Shown piece after piece: positions 1 to 8,400 of a DNA stretch of 64,000 nucleotides (positions are counted from its first letter, which is position 1; every line of letters starts with the position of its first letter). This DNA comes from Daejeonella sp. H1SJ63 (lineage in GTDB: Bacteria > Bacteroidota > Bacteroidia > Sphingobacteriales > Sphingobacteriaceae), in the NCBI RefSeq assembly GCF_029360775.1, contig NZ_JARKMZ010000007.1:62001-126000 (forward strand), written 5' to 3'. Both the position numbers and the translations under genes were made by a program. The notes beneath the pieces were generated by a model. That model was given only the letters and a program-made list of their open reading frames with translations, searched no databases and was not told the origin of the DNA.

Positions 1-597
1 CTCTGTACCCAGAACCTTAATCGCAACTTCATTGGTCTTAACTATAAAAGGGCGCTTCTTATCATGAGCCACCTTAAAGAATGCCTCACCGGTCAGCACA
101 ACATTTCGCTGCTCCTGGCTTTGCATATCAAGGTCGTATGAAAGTTTACTGTCACTGTTAAGGCGAACCAGAGTTCCATCAGGTAATTTTACTTCCTTGC
201 GAATACCCTTTCCTGCAATGATGTCTACTCTTACGTCTTTTTGTTTAAACTGGCGAAAATTAAAGAAGTAAAGCGATGCAGATATCAATATGCAGATTAG
301 CATAGCATAAGCTATAATGGGTTTTTTAAGGATAGAAAATAAAGACCGCTCCTCCCTTACCTCAACAAACTCAAGCTCCGTTTTATATTTCAGCTTATGC
401 TTCTCAAAAGCTTGCTGCACATCTTCACTTTCATCTCTTTTTCCCAAATCCCATACCTGATCAAGCAAAGCCTCATAGTAAACCGCATCGGGATATTTAG
501 ACAATAAATAAGAAAGTTCCCCCAGTTCTTCCGGAGTAGCTTCCCCGGCAATTTTGCGGGTTAACAATTCAACTATGCGCTTTTCGTGCATGACCAT
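1..597 (-). CDS. FecR-family anti-sigma factor, C-terminal part outside window
   Basis: Open frame with no stop from a start at 597 (Met-Val-Met; a second Met start lies at 591) to the window edge, 199 codons. The N-terminal ~80 residues form the cytoplasmic sigma-binding part, a single membrane segment lies at about residues 93-113, and a FecR domain begins near residue 120 with the typical sequence LPDGTLVRLNSDSKLSYD followed by an LTGEAFFKV motif. In this family the protein spans the inner membrane, holds the ECF sigma factor, and relays a signal from an STN-bearing SusC/FecA receptor. It lies 86 nt downstream of the ECF sigma gene on the same strand, so the two probably form one unit; the expected SusC partner would be beyond position 1. 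Confidence 0.9.
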   Translation of the reverse strand, partial: MVMHEKRIVELLTRKIAGEATPEELGELSYLLSKYPDAVYYEALLDQVWDLGKRDESEDVQQAFEKHKLKYKTELEFVEVREERSLFSILKKPIIAYAMLICILISASLYFFNFRQFKQKDVRVDIIAGKGIRKEVKLPDGTLVRLNSDSKLSYDLDMQSQEQRNVVLTGEAFFKVAHDKKRPFIVKTNEVAIKVLGTE

Positions 598-683
598 TCA
601 GACTCTTTATTGTGGTTTTATTTGAAGGACAACGAAAAAAGAAAAACTCCCTAGTCTGATTGAAAATATTTTCCGGAAGGGAA

Positions 684-1256
684 TTATTTAATTTGAAACT
701 CTGCCTTAAAAATGAGTGCAAGTTTCTGCGTGGCTGCTACCAGATGGGCATCAACAGTTTTAACTGATATGGAAAGTACTTCTGCTATTTCTTTATAACT
801 CAGATTATTTTCCTTGGCAAGCTTGAACACCAGCTGGCACTTAGGAGGCAAGCTCTGAATTGCACGTTCAAGTCTCTGTTTTAACTCGTTGTCAATAATG
901 ATTTGCTCAGGACTCGAGCTGTCGAAGAAAAAATTTATATCCACATCGTCAATAGATGCAGTTTTATTCTTTGAATTTTTACGAAGTATGTTTAAAGATA
1001 AGTTCTTGGCAATAACAAGTGCATAGACATGTATGTTATTGATCTGCGGCAATGAATCCCTTTGCTTCCAGAGTGTGATCATGACATCTTCAGCCACCTC
1101 TTCTGCCTCTTCATTAGATTTAAGTATGCAAAATGAAAACTTTTTAGAAGGAAGGTACAGTAAATTAAACAGCTCACGATAAGCCTGTTCACAGCCTGAC
1201 AATGCCAAACGGCTTACTATTTCAGGAAGCTGATTAAACTGATTTTTCACAAGCAT
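684..1256 (-). CDS. ECF RNA polymerase sigma factor (FecI-like, Bacteroidetes type)
   Basis: 190 aa. A sigma region 2 is visible at about residues 35-95 (NEEAEEVAEDVMITLWK, the -10 recognition helix), and a region 4 helix-turn-helix at about 135-180 (SYKEIAEVLSISVKTVDAHL). No other domain is present, as expected for an ECF factor. In this family the sigma is kept inactive by FecR and activates transcription of a neighbouring TonB-dependent SusC/SusD pair. It directly precedes the FecR gene at 597-1 on the same strand. A second sigma/FecR pair lies at 19341-21194, so the window has two independent trans-envelope signalling modules. Confidence 0.92.
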   Translation of the reverse strand: MLVKNQFNQLPEIVSRLALSGCEQAYRELFNLLYLPSKKFSFCILKSNEEAEEVAEDVMITLWKQRDSLPQINNIHVYALVIAKNLSLNILRKNSKNKTASIDDVDINFFFDSSSPEQIIIDNELKQRLERAIQSLPPKCQLVFKLAKENNLSYKEIAEVLSISVKTVDAHLVAATQKLALIFKAEFQIK

Positions 1257-1332
1257 TAAAGTTCTCCTAACCTAAGGTAACAGAAATTTAACAAATGCAA
1301 AAAATAATTCACTACAGGATAATTTCTGAAAA

Positions 1333-2685
1333 TTATCCCCTGAGTGCAGACATGATCACATCATAAACCTTTGTTGCAGGGATTGAATCTACCGTATGTT
1401 TATAATCAGAAATCAATACAGGCTGATATTCGGGAAGGGCCCCGGTTCTGCCATGCGAACCTTTAATCAGAGATGCATCCAAAGGAATAACATCCATCAC
1501 ATATCTGAACCCTGCCTTTTTCTTAAGGAGCTTATACCCTGCACGAAGTTTGGAACTCATAAACATCTCAACCGGATCATAGCCTGGTTTTTTATGAATA
1601 TCCACACACCGTGCATAATCAGGTGCTTTCTCATCGTCGAGCCAGAAATAATAAGTAAACCAGCTGTCTTCATCAGCCATAAGTACCAGATCTCCTGAAC
1701 GTTCATGATTTATATGATGCTCAGCCTGTTGCTCTTTATCCAGAATCAATTCTACCCCCTTCACCTCTTGCAGCAATGAAATTACCTGGTTTTTCACTGA
1801 TGGATCATTGATATATACATGAGCAACCTGATGGTCAGCTACCACAAAAGCTTTGGAAGCACCCGGATCCAACAGTTCGAGACCTCTTTCCTCGCGGATA
1901 CCCAACAATCCATGTTCTCTGAATAAACGGTTCAGATGCAATGGATGTTTAACCGGAGCTATCCCATATTCTGAAAGCAGAATAACTTTAGCTGATTTTT
2001 TCTCATAAAAATCAACAAGTTTTCTGAGCACTTCGTCAATCTCTGTCAGCTCCTTACTGATTTTCGTAAAATCCGGGCCGAATTTCTGAAGACAATAATC
2101 CAGATGGGGAAGATAGATCAGTGTTAATGTCGGATTATACAAATCATCCGTAATCATACTTGCGTCTGCAATCCACTCTGTAGATTTAATATTAGCTCCG
2201 GGCCCCCAGAATTGAAATAATGGGAACTGTCCAAGTTTTTCCTGTAATATATCTCTCAGTCCGGCCGGATGAGAATAACAATCCGGCATTTTTCGTCCGT
2301 CTGCCAGGTAATTCGGACGGGGAGTAACCGCGTAATCTGCAGATGAATACATATTATACCACCAGAACATTTTTGAACAGGTAAATGAAGGATCTTCCTT
2401 CCTTGCTGCCTCCCAAATTTTCTCGCCGTTTACAAGCTTATTCGATTGCTTCCAGAATTTGATCTCACAATCTATCCTGTCGTACCAGCCATTGCCAACA
2501 ATCCCTGTTTCTGCAGGCCATTTTCCGGTCAGATAGGTGGATTGAACTGAAGTGGTCACTGCAGGTAGCATAGGCTTAAGCCTTATCAGGTTTTTGCGCT
2601 TCACATAGTCGCTCAAAAAAGGCATATACTCTCCAATGACAGAAGTTGAGAGCCCGACAATATCGATAACGACGGTTTTATTCAT
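1333..2685 (-). CDS. eboF: EboF: alkaline phosphatase/nucleotide pyrophosphatase-fold protein, last gene of ebo operon
   Basis: 450 aa, no signal peptide. The alkaline phosphatase superfamily fold is recognisable: a metal-site Asp near residue 8 (VVIDIVG), the nucleophile strand with Thr at 44-45 (LPAVTTSVQSTYLTG), and a late KGSHGR motif supplying a His ligand. Two motifs differ from ordinary phosphodiesterases: the usual SDHG block reads LSEYGI, and the Asp-His block reads LPHLDYCLQKFGPD, so metal binding may be altered. Substrate is unknown. It is the sixth and last gene of the collinear eboA-F cluster, 8 nt after eboE. The assignment as EboF rests on this context plus family resemblance. 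Confidence 0.85.
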   Translation of the reverse strand: MNKTVVIDIVGLSTSVIGEYMPFLSDYVKRKNLIRLKPMLPAVTTSVQSTYLTGKWPAETGIVGNGWYDRIDCEIKFWKQSNKLVNGEKIWEAARKEDPSFTCSKMFWWYNMYSSADYAVTPRPNYLADGRKMPDCYSHPAGLRDILQEKLGQFPLFQFWGPGANIKSTEWIADASMITDDLYNPTLTLIYLPHLDYCLQKFGPDFTKISKELTEIDEVLRKLVDFYEKKSAKVILLSEYGIAPVKHPLHLNRLFREHGLLGIREERGLELLDPGASKAFVVADHQVAHVYINDPSVKNQVISLLQEVKGVELILDKEQQAEHHINHERSGDLVLMADEDSWFTYYFWLDDEKAPDYARCVDIHKKPGYDPVEMFMSSKLRAGYKLLKKKAGFRYVMDVIPLDASLIKGSHGRTGALPEYQPVLISDYKHTVDSIPATKVYDVIMSALRG

Positions 2686-2693
2686 GTGGTTGA

Positions 2694-3902
2694 TTATTTC
2701 AATTCAGCCTTAACCCAGTTGAGTTCCCTGATAATGCTTTGATCGATTGGTAACTTTAATGTCTCCGGTAATACTTCCCATGTATACGTTTCTACTTCCA
2801 GATGATCTGTAAAAGGATTGCTTTTGTACCTGTGTAAAATTTCAACGATATCAGAACGGGTAGAGCGAAGCAGACCAAGATTCTCTGCAAATACGGGAAC
2901 ATGAAAATGAGCTCTCCATTCTTCCACATCCAAATTTTCAGCATCCTTCAGAGCATCGGGAAGATCACGGTAACGGATCAGTGAACGATCTGATTTACGG
3001 GCAATTACCTGATGCAAATAGGTAGGTTCCATATATTTTGAAAAAGCTTCCGCCGTATCTTTTCTCAGATCAGCATCAGCAGACATCCCGGCTTTCAAGG
3101 CTGCACTGATCTGAATTTTTCCGACACGGATCCCTCTGGCCGACAGATCTGCAAGGATATCGTTCATAGGCTCATATCCGATTGCAAAGTGGCAAACATC
3201 ATAACATAAACAGATGTGTTCTTTGATACAGGATATTGCTTCTGCTTCAGTAATCTGTAACCGGGACGGAAGCACAGCCTTTGCCACAGGGAGCATGTAA
3301 TTTTCAAACCAGTGAATAAACTCTGGTCCGGTTTCAAGCAACCCATCTGGTTCAGGTTCAATATCCAGATGTAAACCGATACCTTTTTTTTCTTTTATCC
3401 GGTAAAGATGTTCAGCTACTGAAACAATATGATGAGTGGCATTCAGCATGGCTTTCTCTGCCAGCTGCCTGGTTGGAAACCAATATTTATAACTTAGCGG
3501 GGATGTGGAAATACCGCCTTCAAGACCTTCAGGTAGCAATTCAGCAAGTATATCAAACAGGCGAAGGGTATACTCCAGTCTTTCGTTACTGGTCCAGTCT
3601 GGAGCATGTACCTGGTCTTTCACAAGGGCATGATGAAAATCACCATACGGAAATCCATTCATGGTGAAAACATAGGCATCATTTTCTGAAAGCCATTTCT
3701 TGAAAATCTGCAACTGATCAGCCTTCAAAATATCCCGGCTTGCAGAATTTGAAAGTCTTAGACCTATACCCATAGCCTGATCAGGGGAAACTCCCTTTTT
3801 AATAACGGGAATGTGCTTTTTTAAAGCAGCAAAATGCTCAGCCCAGCTCTCCCCGGCATGTATATTTGTACAATAGCTTAAATGTCCGTGTACAAGTTTC
3901 AT
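2694..3902 (-). CDS. eboE: EboE: sugar phosphate isomerase/epimerase-like TIM-barrel metabolite traffic protein
   Basis: 402 aa, starting MKLVHGHLSYCTNIHAGESW, typical of EboE. It has an AP-endonuclease-2/xylose-isomerase-type TIM barrel with acidic and His metal-ligand candidates in HLDIEPEPDGLLE (about 178-190) and CYDVCHFAIGYEP (about 233-245). The reaction is not known. Work in Nostoc implies that the ebo set is needed for scytonemin monomer export to the periplasm, hence the 'metabolite traffic' label. Its start codon overlaps the eboD stop codon by 4 nt, which implies translational coupling. The xylose-isomerase-like fold alone would not fix the function; the operon does. Confidence 0.9.
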   Translation of the reverse strand: MKLVHGHLSYCTNIHAGESWAEHFAALKKHIPVIKKGVSPDQAMGIGLRLSNSASRDILKADQLQIFKKWLSENDAYVFTMNGFPYGDFHHALVKDQVHAPDWTSNERLEYTLRLFDILAELLPEGLEGGISTSPLSYKYWFPTRQLAEKAMLNATHHIVSVAEHLYRIKEKKGIGLHLDIEPEPDGLLETGPEFIHWFENYMLPVAKAVLPSRLQITEAEAISCIKEHICLCYDVCHFAIGYEPMNDILADLSARGIRVGKIQISAALKAGMSADADLRKDTAEAFSKYMEPTYLHQVIARKSDRSLIRYRDLPDALKDAENLDVEEWRAHFHVPVFAENLGLLRSTRSDIVEILHRYKSNPFTDHLEVETYTWEVLPETLKLPIDQSIIRELNWVKAELK

Positions 3903-5029
3903 TGCTTTCCTATTAAAACCAATTCAGCCTTTTTCAGTATCTCCGCATCCATCTTATGCACTTCTATTCCTGAGCCTATCTTTTCAAGCAGCATAATGGT
4001 CAATTCGCCACCAAGGTGCTCACGAAACTCTTCCAGGCCAAGCAAAATCTTAGAATTATCGCTTCCCGTTTCCATCAACGGGTGGGTAAGCTCAAATCCT
4101 AATTGCTGCAACAGGCTTAATATTCTTGAGCAATCATGATCTGATAAATAACCCGAAAGATTAGAATATACCGTATCCAAAGCCATTCCCATAGCTACAG
4201 CTTCACCATGAAGCACCTTAAAATCAGTAAGCTGCTCCAGTTTATGGGCGCTCCAGTGACCAAAGTCCAGCGGACGGGAAGATCCCGATTCAAACGGATC
4301 TTTGCCGGCAATATGCTGCATATGAAGCTCAGCACATCTGATGATCAGATAATTCATCGTTTCCCTGTCGCGGGCAGCAAGCAAACCTGCATTAGTCTCA
4401 ATCCACTCAAAAAATACAGGGTCTTTAATCAAAGCAACTTTTACTGCCTCAGAAATACCCGACCTCCAGTCGCGTTCTCCAAGAGTATTTAAAAAAAGTT
4501 CATCATTAAATACTGCAAACGGCGGAGCAAAGGTTCCAAGGAAATTTTTCTTACCGAAATAATTAATACCATTCTTTACTCCGATCCCCGAGTCGTTCTG
4601 CGAAAGAACCGTTGTTGGTATACGGATATGCCTGATCCCTCTGTGCGATACTGCCGCAGCATAACCCACAAGGTCGAGCACTGAACCTCCGCCAATAGCT
4701 GCAATATAAGAATGCCTGTCGATCTTATGTGTATTTACAGCCTCCAGAATTTGATCGAAATATTTAGTATCATTCTTAACCTGCTCTCCTCCCGGAACAA
4801 ACAAGATCTCAGGAACAAGATTTAAAGCCTTATATAAATTGAAATAAGCATTTATCTGATCAGAAACCACCCTGCCAACACCCTCATCCACAACAAAGAA
4901 AATTTTCTTTGAACTGTCATCTGATTTGAAAAAATCATTGAAGAGCGGATTTGAAAGATCAAAGAGTCCGGATGTAAAATATACTTTGTATTCAAACTTA
5001 ACAGAAAAGGATTGTTGCAGATATTTCAT
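3899..5029 (-). CDS. eboD: EboD: 3-dehydroquinate synthase-like protein
   Basis: 376 aa. The sugar-phosphate cyclase/dehydroquinate synthase fold is clear: NAD-binding AAIGGGSVLDLVGYAA (about 111-126), the PTTVLSQNDSGIGVKN block, and zinc-ligand segments GISEAVKVALIKD, DFGHWSAHKLEQL and LHGEAVAMGMALD. The set of ligands appears intact, so a cyclase reaction on a sugar phosphate is plausible. The position between eboC and eboE argues that it is not the housekeeping AroB of the shikimate pathway but the ebo paralogue. It overlaps eboE by 4 nt, and 57 nt containing a small hairpin separate it from eboC. Confidence 0.92.
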   Translation of the reverse strand: MKYLQQSFSVKFEYKVYFTSGLFDLSNPLFNDFFKSDDSSKKIFFVVDEGVGRVVSDQINAYFNLYKALNLVPEILFVPGGEQVKNDTKYFDQILEAVNTHKIDRHSYIAAIGGGSVLDLVGYAAAVSHRGIRHIRIPTTVLSQNDSGIGVKNGINYFGKKNFLGTFAPPFAVFNDELFLNTLGERDWRSGISEAVKVALIKDPVFFEWIETNAGLLAARDRETMNYLIIRCAELHMQHIAGKDPFESGSSRPLDFGHWSAHKLEQLTDFKVLHGEAVAMGMALDTVYSNLSGYLSDHDCSRILSLLQQLGFELTHPLMETGSDNSKILLGLEEFREHLGGELTIMLLEKIGSGIEVHKMDAEILKKAELVLIGKQ

Positions 5030-5038
5030 AGAATAAGA

Positions 5039-5058
5039 CTCATTCCGAAGCGAATGAG
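5039..5058 (-). other. intercistronic hairpin ahead of eboD
   Basis: Read on the minus strand, CTCATTC and GAATGAG form a 7-bp stem around GCTTCG, ending 9 nt before the eboD start. No U-run follows in the sense direction, so it is not a normal terminator of the ebo mRNA. It may tune eboD translation or mRNA ends. Seen in sequence; the role is inferred. Confidence 0.35.
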
Positions 5059-5086
5059 ATAGTTTTTTAAGTAAATATAGTTTTCT

Positions 5087-5968
5087 TTAAGTAACGGCAA
5101 AACGTTTCGCAAGCAGTAATGACAAGGGGAGCAGAGCTGCTATGAAACATGCACCAACCAGAAACCCCGAGGCTGCTGCCCATGCCGCATCCATCAGGAT
5201 CAGAGAAATAACCCCGGCTTTGACTGCTTTGCCAATATTTTTCCCAAGCGGCTCCCGAATTGCTGCAAATAATGGTTTGTAAATCATATACGCGAACAAA
5301 ATAATAAACAAACCTGATAGTATTAACTCTCCCTGCACCCATGAATGATACAAAACAGCACTGATTACAAGCAAATACAGAAAAGCGCCCAGATAGAGTT
5401 TATTCCTGTTTGATCCGTGTACCTCGCCCTGACTGATCATGGTTATTGAGAAGATATAGATCAGAGGTATCAGGCCTAAAAAGTAAAAACTCTGAAGAGA
5501 CAGGCTAATGATGCTGATTCCAAGCAAAAGATTCAAACCTCTGCAGATACCCATGTTCAGCGGACCTAAAAAGGCATGATGCTTTCCGAATTTATCATAA
5601 ATAAGGGCAAATACGGCAATCAAAAATGCAATAACTCCAGACAGTACAGATAATGCAAAGGCAGCAAAAACCCCAATCATCAATAAAACAATTCCAAATA
5701 CTATTGCTTCTGATAAACTTACTTCACCTCGCGGAATTGCCCGTTCGGGCCTTTCTATCCTATCGAGGTCTGCATCAAAAACATCGTTGAAAACAATCCC
5801 TCCCCCATACAATCCAATAGTTGACAGGCAAAGTAAAAGTACCGGGATTATTTGAGGATTTTCAGTCAAAAAATATCCTGAAACAGAAATACCCGCCAAT
5901 ACATCTGCAACTGAAGTCACAATATTTGCAGGGCGCATCAGTCGCAGATATACTCCGGCCTTGGTCAT
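5087..5968 (-). CDS. eboC: EboC: UbiA-family prenyltransferase
   Basis: 293 aa integral membrane protein with about eight hydrophobic segments. The first aspartate-rich motif NDVFDADLDRIERPERAIPRG (about residues 61-81) is the UbiA signature that binds a polyprenyl diphosphate through Mg2+; the second site is weaker, around YDKFGKHH. The family attaches prenyl chains to aromatic or polar acceptors in the membrane; the acceptor here is unknown. It lies third in the collinear ebo operon, 4 nt after eboB. With EboD as a candidate cyclase, it suggests that a prenylated cyclic product is made by the pathway, which is inference. Confidence 0.92.
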   Translation of the reverse strand: MTKAGVYLRLMRPANIVTSVADVLAGISVSGYFLTENPQIIPVLLLCLSTIGLYGGGIVFNDVFDADLDRIERPERAIPRGEVSLSEAIVFGIVLLMIGVFAAFALSVLSGVIAFLIAVFALIYDKFGKHHAFLGPLNMGICRGLNLLLGISIISLSLQSFYFLGLIPLIYIFSITMISQGEVHGSNRNKLYLGAFLYLLVISAVLYHSWVQGELILSGLFIILFAYMIYKPLFAAIREPLGKNIGKAVKAGVISLILMDAAWAAASGFLVGACFIAALLPLSLLLAKRFAVT

Positions 5969-5972
5969 TCAA

Positions 5973-6956
5973 TTAAGAAATTATGATTGATGACTTATCG
6001 GTACGCGGTACTTGTCCGCCTCTAAGAACAGTATTGCCTTCAAATCTTTCGGTCTGATCGATCTGCTGAGGGCCGATAAAATCATTTTCATCAATCTGCC
6101 CGCTTTGTGCAAAAGCAGTGATTGCATTTGAATATGTGATCTTACGGATATCCTCATCACTGATGCCTCTTAACTTCATTAGGGCAGCAGTTTTAGGCAC
6201 TGCCAAAGGATCGCTTATCCCCCAATCGGCAGCCGAGTTGATCATGATCCGCTCTGAGCCATATTGCCTGGTCAGCTCTACCATCCTTTCATTCCCCATT
6301 TTGGTAAACGGGTATATCGTAAATGCAGCCCAAAATCCGCGATCAAGCACTTCCTTAACTGTTTCTTCATTATTATGATCAACAATGACCATATATGGGT
6401 CAAGACCATGCTCTATGGCAATATCCATACTACGTTGTGTTCCGCGCTTTTTATCACGGTGAGGAGTATGTATCTGAACCGGAAGGCCTGCCTCTTTGGC
6501 AAGCTCCAGCTGTAATCTGTAATATTTTTCTTCAGCAGCAGTCTGATCATCAAATCCTATCTCGCCTACTCCCACCACACCTTCTTTATAAACAAAGAGC
6601 GGTAGAATTTCCATTACTTCTTCAGCCAGCCCTTCATTGTTCGCTTCGCGCGAGTTCAGACCTATCGTGCAATAATGTTTAATTCCAAACTGAGAGGAAC
6701 GGAATCTTTCCCAACCTACAAGACTACTGTAATAATCACGAAAACTGTCAATTCCGGTACGTGGCTGTCCCAACCAGAATGCCGGTTCAATCAATGCAAC
6801 AACTCCTGCATCGGCCATTGCCTGGTAATCATCAGTGGTACGCGAGCTCATATGAACATGGGGATCAAAAAATTTCATCCCTTTAATGATCTCAAGATCC
6901 ATCTTTTCTATCGGGGCCAAAGGCCGCTTGTCTTCAAATGAATGGCTACAACACAT
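5973..6956 (-). CDS. eboB: EboB: TatD-like metal-dependent hydrolase
   Basis: 327 aa. An amidohydrolase-superfamily TIM barrel of the TatD type: metal motif FFDPHVHM (about 29-36), a central Glu in GVVGVGEIGFD, His in PVQIHTPHRDKKRGTQ and in MVIVDHNNEET, and a late Asp in NSAADWGISDP. All expected ligand positions appear present, so a metal-dependent hydrolase is likely; the substrate is unknown. The start is uncertain: the first ~18 residues (Cys-Cys-rich) are unusual, and an internal Met at about 6902 (MDLEIIKGMKFFDPH) would give a more typical N-terminus. Second gene of the ebo operon, 20 nt after eboA and 4 nt before eboC. Confidence 0.9.
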   Translation of the reverse strand: MCCSHSFEDKRPLAPIEKMDLEIIKGMKFFDPHVHMSSRTTDDYQAMADAGVVALIEPAFWLGQPRTGIDSFRDYYSSLVGWERFRSSQFGIKHYCTIGLNSREANNEGLAEEVMEILPLFVYKEGVVGVGEIGFDDQTAAEEKYYRLQLELAKEAGLPVQIHTPHRDKKRGTQRSMDIAIEHGLDPYMVIVDHNNEETVKEVLDRGFWAAFTIYPFTKMGNERMVELTRQYGSERIMINSAADWGISDPLAVPKTAALMKLRGISDEDIRKITYSNAITAFAQSGQIDENDFIGPQQIDQTERFEGNTVLRGGQVPRTDKSSIIIS

Positions 6957-6976
6957 TTCTTCTCAGTTTATATAGT

Positions 6977-7846
6977 TCAATCTTCAGGATTCAGTGTATC
7001 CCAGTTAAGCTCTTTATTTTTAATTGCTGCCAAAAACTCAGGATGTTCATCCAGCAGATCCGCTGCAGGTTGAAAATCTGAATAATACAGGGTAAGGGCA
7101 GCCGCCTGCTTTTCTCTTTTACTTCCATGCTTAATTAGCTCTCCAAGATCATTCAGCAATTCTGCATCCATAAATTTAGCAGTAAGTCGCCAAAGGAAGG
7201 GGTTAATCTTCCTGCCCGCAGCTTTCCGCTCAGCTGTATAGTCAGAAATAGTAGCCTTCAGATCGGCATTGGCGCGTTCATCCAGACCGATAATCCTGTT
7301 AACATCCTTATCCGTAAAGAAAGCCTTCATCACCAGTTGATTCCAGGCATTTTCATCCAGATAATCAGAAGGATAAGGATTATCATACATAATTGCTTCA
7401 AGAACAGAACCAATATTACTGCGAATACCTTCGGCACATCTCAACTTCCATGCATCTGCCCAGGCTAATACCGGAAGTGATGAGTACAGAGCTACCAGCT
7501 CAGAAACTTCGGCTGTGAGAAAAAGATTTTCAACTGTCTTTACGTATACTGCATGATCGGTAGCATCCAGGTTAAAGATCAGATAAATACGTCCAAGACG
7601 ATCAGCAGTCCAATTTTTAAAGGTTAAGCCCGGCTTGATGCTATTAATCTCCTCTGAGAGTTCATCACTAACATGTACTACTGATTTTCCGGTCTTACGC
7701 GGCATCAGGACAAATGCGGTATTAAAATCTGCAATTTTTCCGGAATTGATTTTTTCATTTAACCAAATCCAGGCATCAGAGTTCAGGGTTGAACGGGTAA
7801 GTTCAGTAAGGATTAGTCTTAATCTTTCTGCATCGTAGTCAAACAT
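6977..7846 (-). CDS. eboA: EboA domain-containing protein, first gene of ebo operon
   Basis: 289 aa, soluble, no signal peptide. The middle segment (WADAWKLRCAEGIRSN, then EAIMYDNPYPSDYLDENAWN, about residues 129-168) is the recognisable EboA hallmark. It is largely helical with Asp/Glu-rich repeats and has no known catalytic motif. Function is unknown; in cyanobacterial and pseudomonad clusters EboA always travels with the other ebo genes. It heads the operon here: 112 nt of AT-rich DNA separate it from the next upstream gene, and the five genes behind it follow with gaps of 20 nt or less apart from the 57 nt before eboD. The operon promoter should lie in 7847-7958; I could not identify a convincing -7 box. 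Confidence 0.9.
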   Translation of the reverse strand: MFDYDAERLRLILTELTRSTLNSDAWIWLNEKINSGKIADFNTAFVLMPRKTGKSVVHVSDELSEEINSIKPGLTFKNWTADRLGRIYLIFNLDATDHAVYVKTVENLFLTAEVSELVALYSSLPVLAWADAWKLRCAEGIRSNIGSVLEAIMYDNPYPSDYLDENAWNQLVMKAFFTDKDVNRIIGLDERANADLKATISDYTAERKAAGRKINPFLWRLTAKFMDAELLNDLGELIKHGSKREKQAAALTLYYSDFQPAADLLDEHPEFLAAIKNKELNWDTLNPED

Positions 7847-7958
7847 AGCCCAAAATTGATTTATAAATTACTCAAATAGCAATTATTTGCAGCGAAATTT
7901 AAAAAAAATCAGACAGATTCTGCATTTGCCTTATTTAATAATTACGCTGAATAGCTGC

Positions 7959-8333
7959 TTAAATTCCCCCCGACACAAAATAATTCAAAGCCAATGCTGC
8001 TGCAATAATTAACAGACCGAAAAATTCGCGGGTATTCTCAATATAAGGCTTTGTAGCCTGCATACTTTCAGTAATACTTGGTTGTTTATATTTCAGAATC
8101 CAGTCGCGAACTCCGTCTTTCGTAAAAAACAGAATAATGGCATAAATCAGATAAAATGCAATCAGAAACAAATAGGTCATTGGATAATACATTCCGAATC
8201 CGGCCAGTCCGCAAAGTATGGAAGCAGCCATATAGATAGGTACCCAAAGCCAAAAATCGCTGTCATTCAGATTAAACCATGCAAAAACAAGGAATGACAG
8301 GCAAAAGATAATATTCAGGATGAGCAGTAACAT
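7959..8333 (-). CDS. TMEM220-like small membrane protein
   Basis: 124 aa with four hydrophobic segments (about 1-20, 27-50, 52-68 and 103-122). The FAWFNLNDSDFWLWVPIY segment (about 17-34) matches the Asn-Asp-Pro-Asp-containing motif of the TMEM220 family, here with Ser in place of Pro. The family is of unknown function in both bacteria and animals. It is on the same strand as eboA, 112 nt upstream, and could be transcribed into the ebo operon, but nothing links it functionally. Confidence 0.7.
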   Translation of the reverse strand: MLLLILNIIFCLSFLVFAWFNLNDSDFWLWVPIYMAASILCGLAGFGMYYPMTYLFLIAFYLIYAIILFFTKDGVRDWILKYKQPSITESMQATKPYIENTREFFGLLIIAAALALNYFVSGGI

Positions 8334-8400
8334 AATTTATATTGATTTGGAGCTAATGTATTCCATAAAATGGATATGTAAAATGATCTGGATCATGAAT

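Noticed and set aside
3899-5029. Housekeeping 3-dehydroquinate synthase (aroB)
   Set aside because: Fold and ligands fit, but the gene is embedded and overlapping in an ebo operon, so eboD is the better call.
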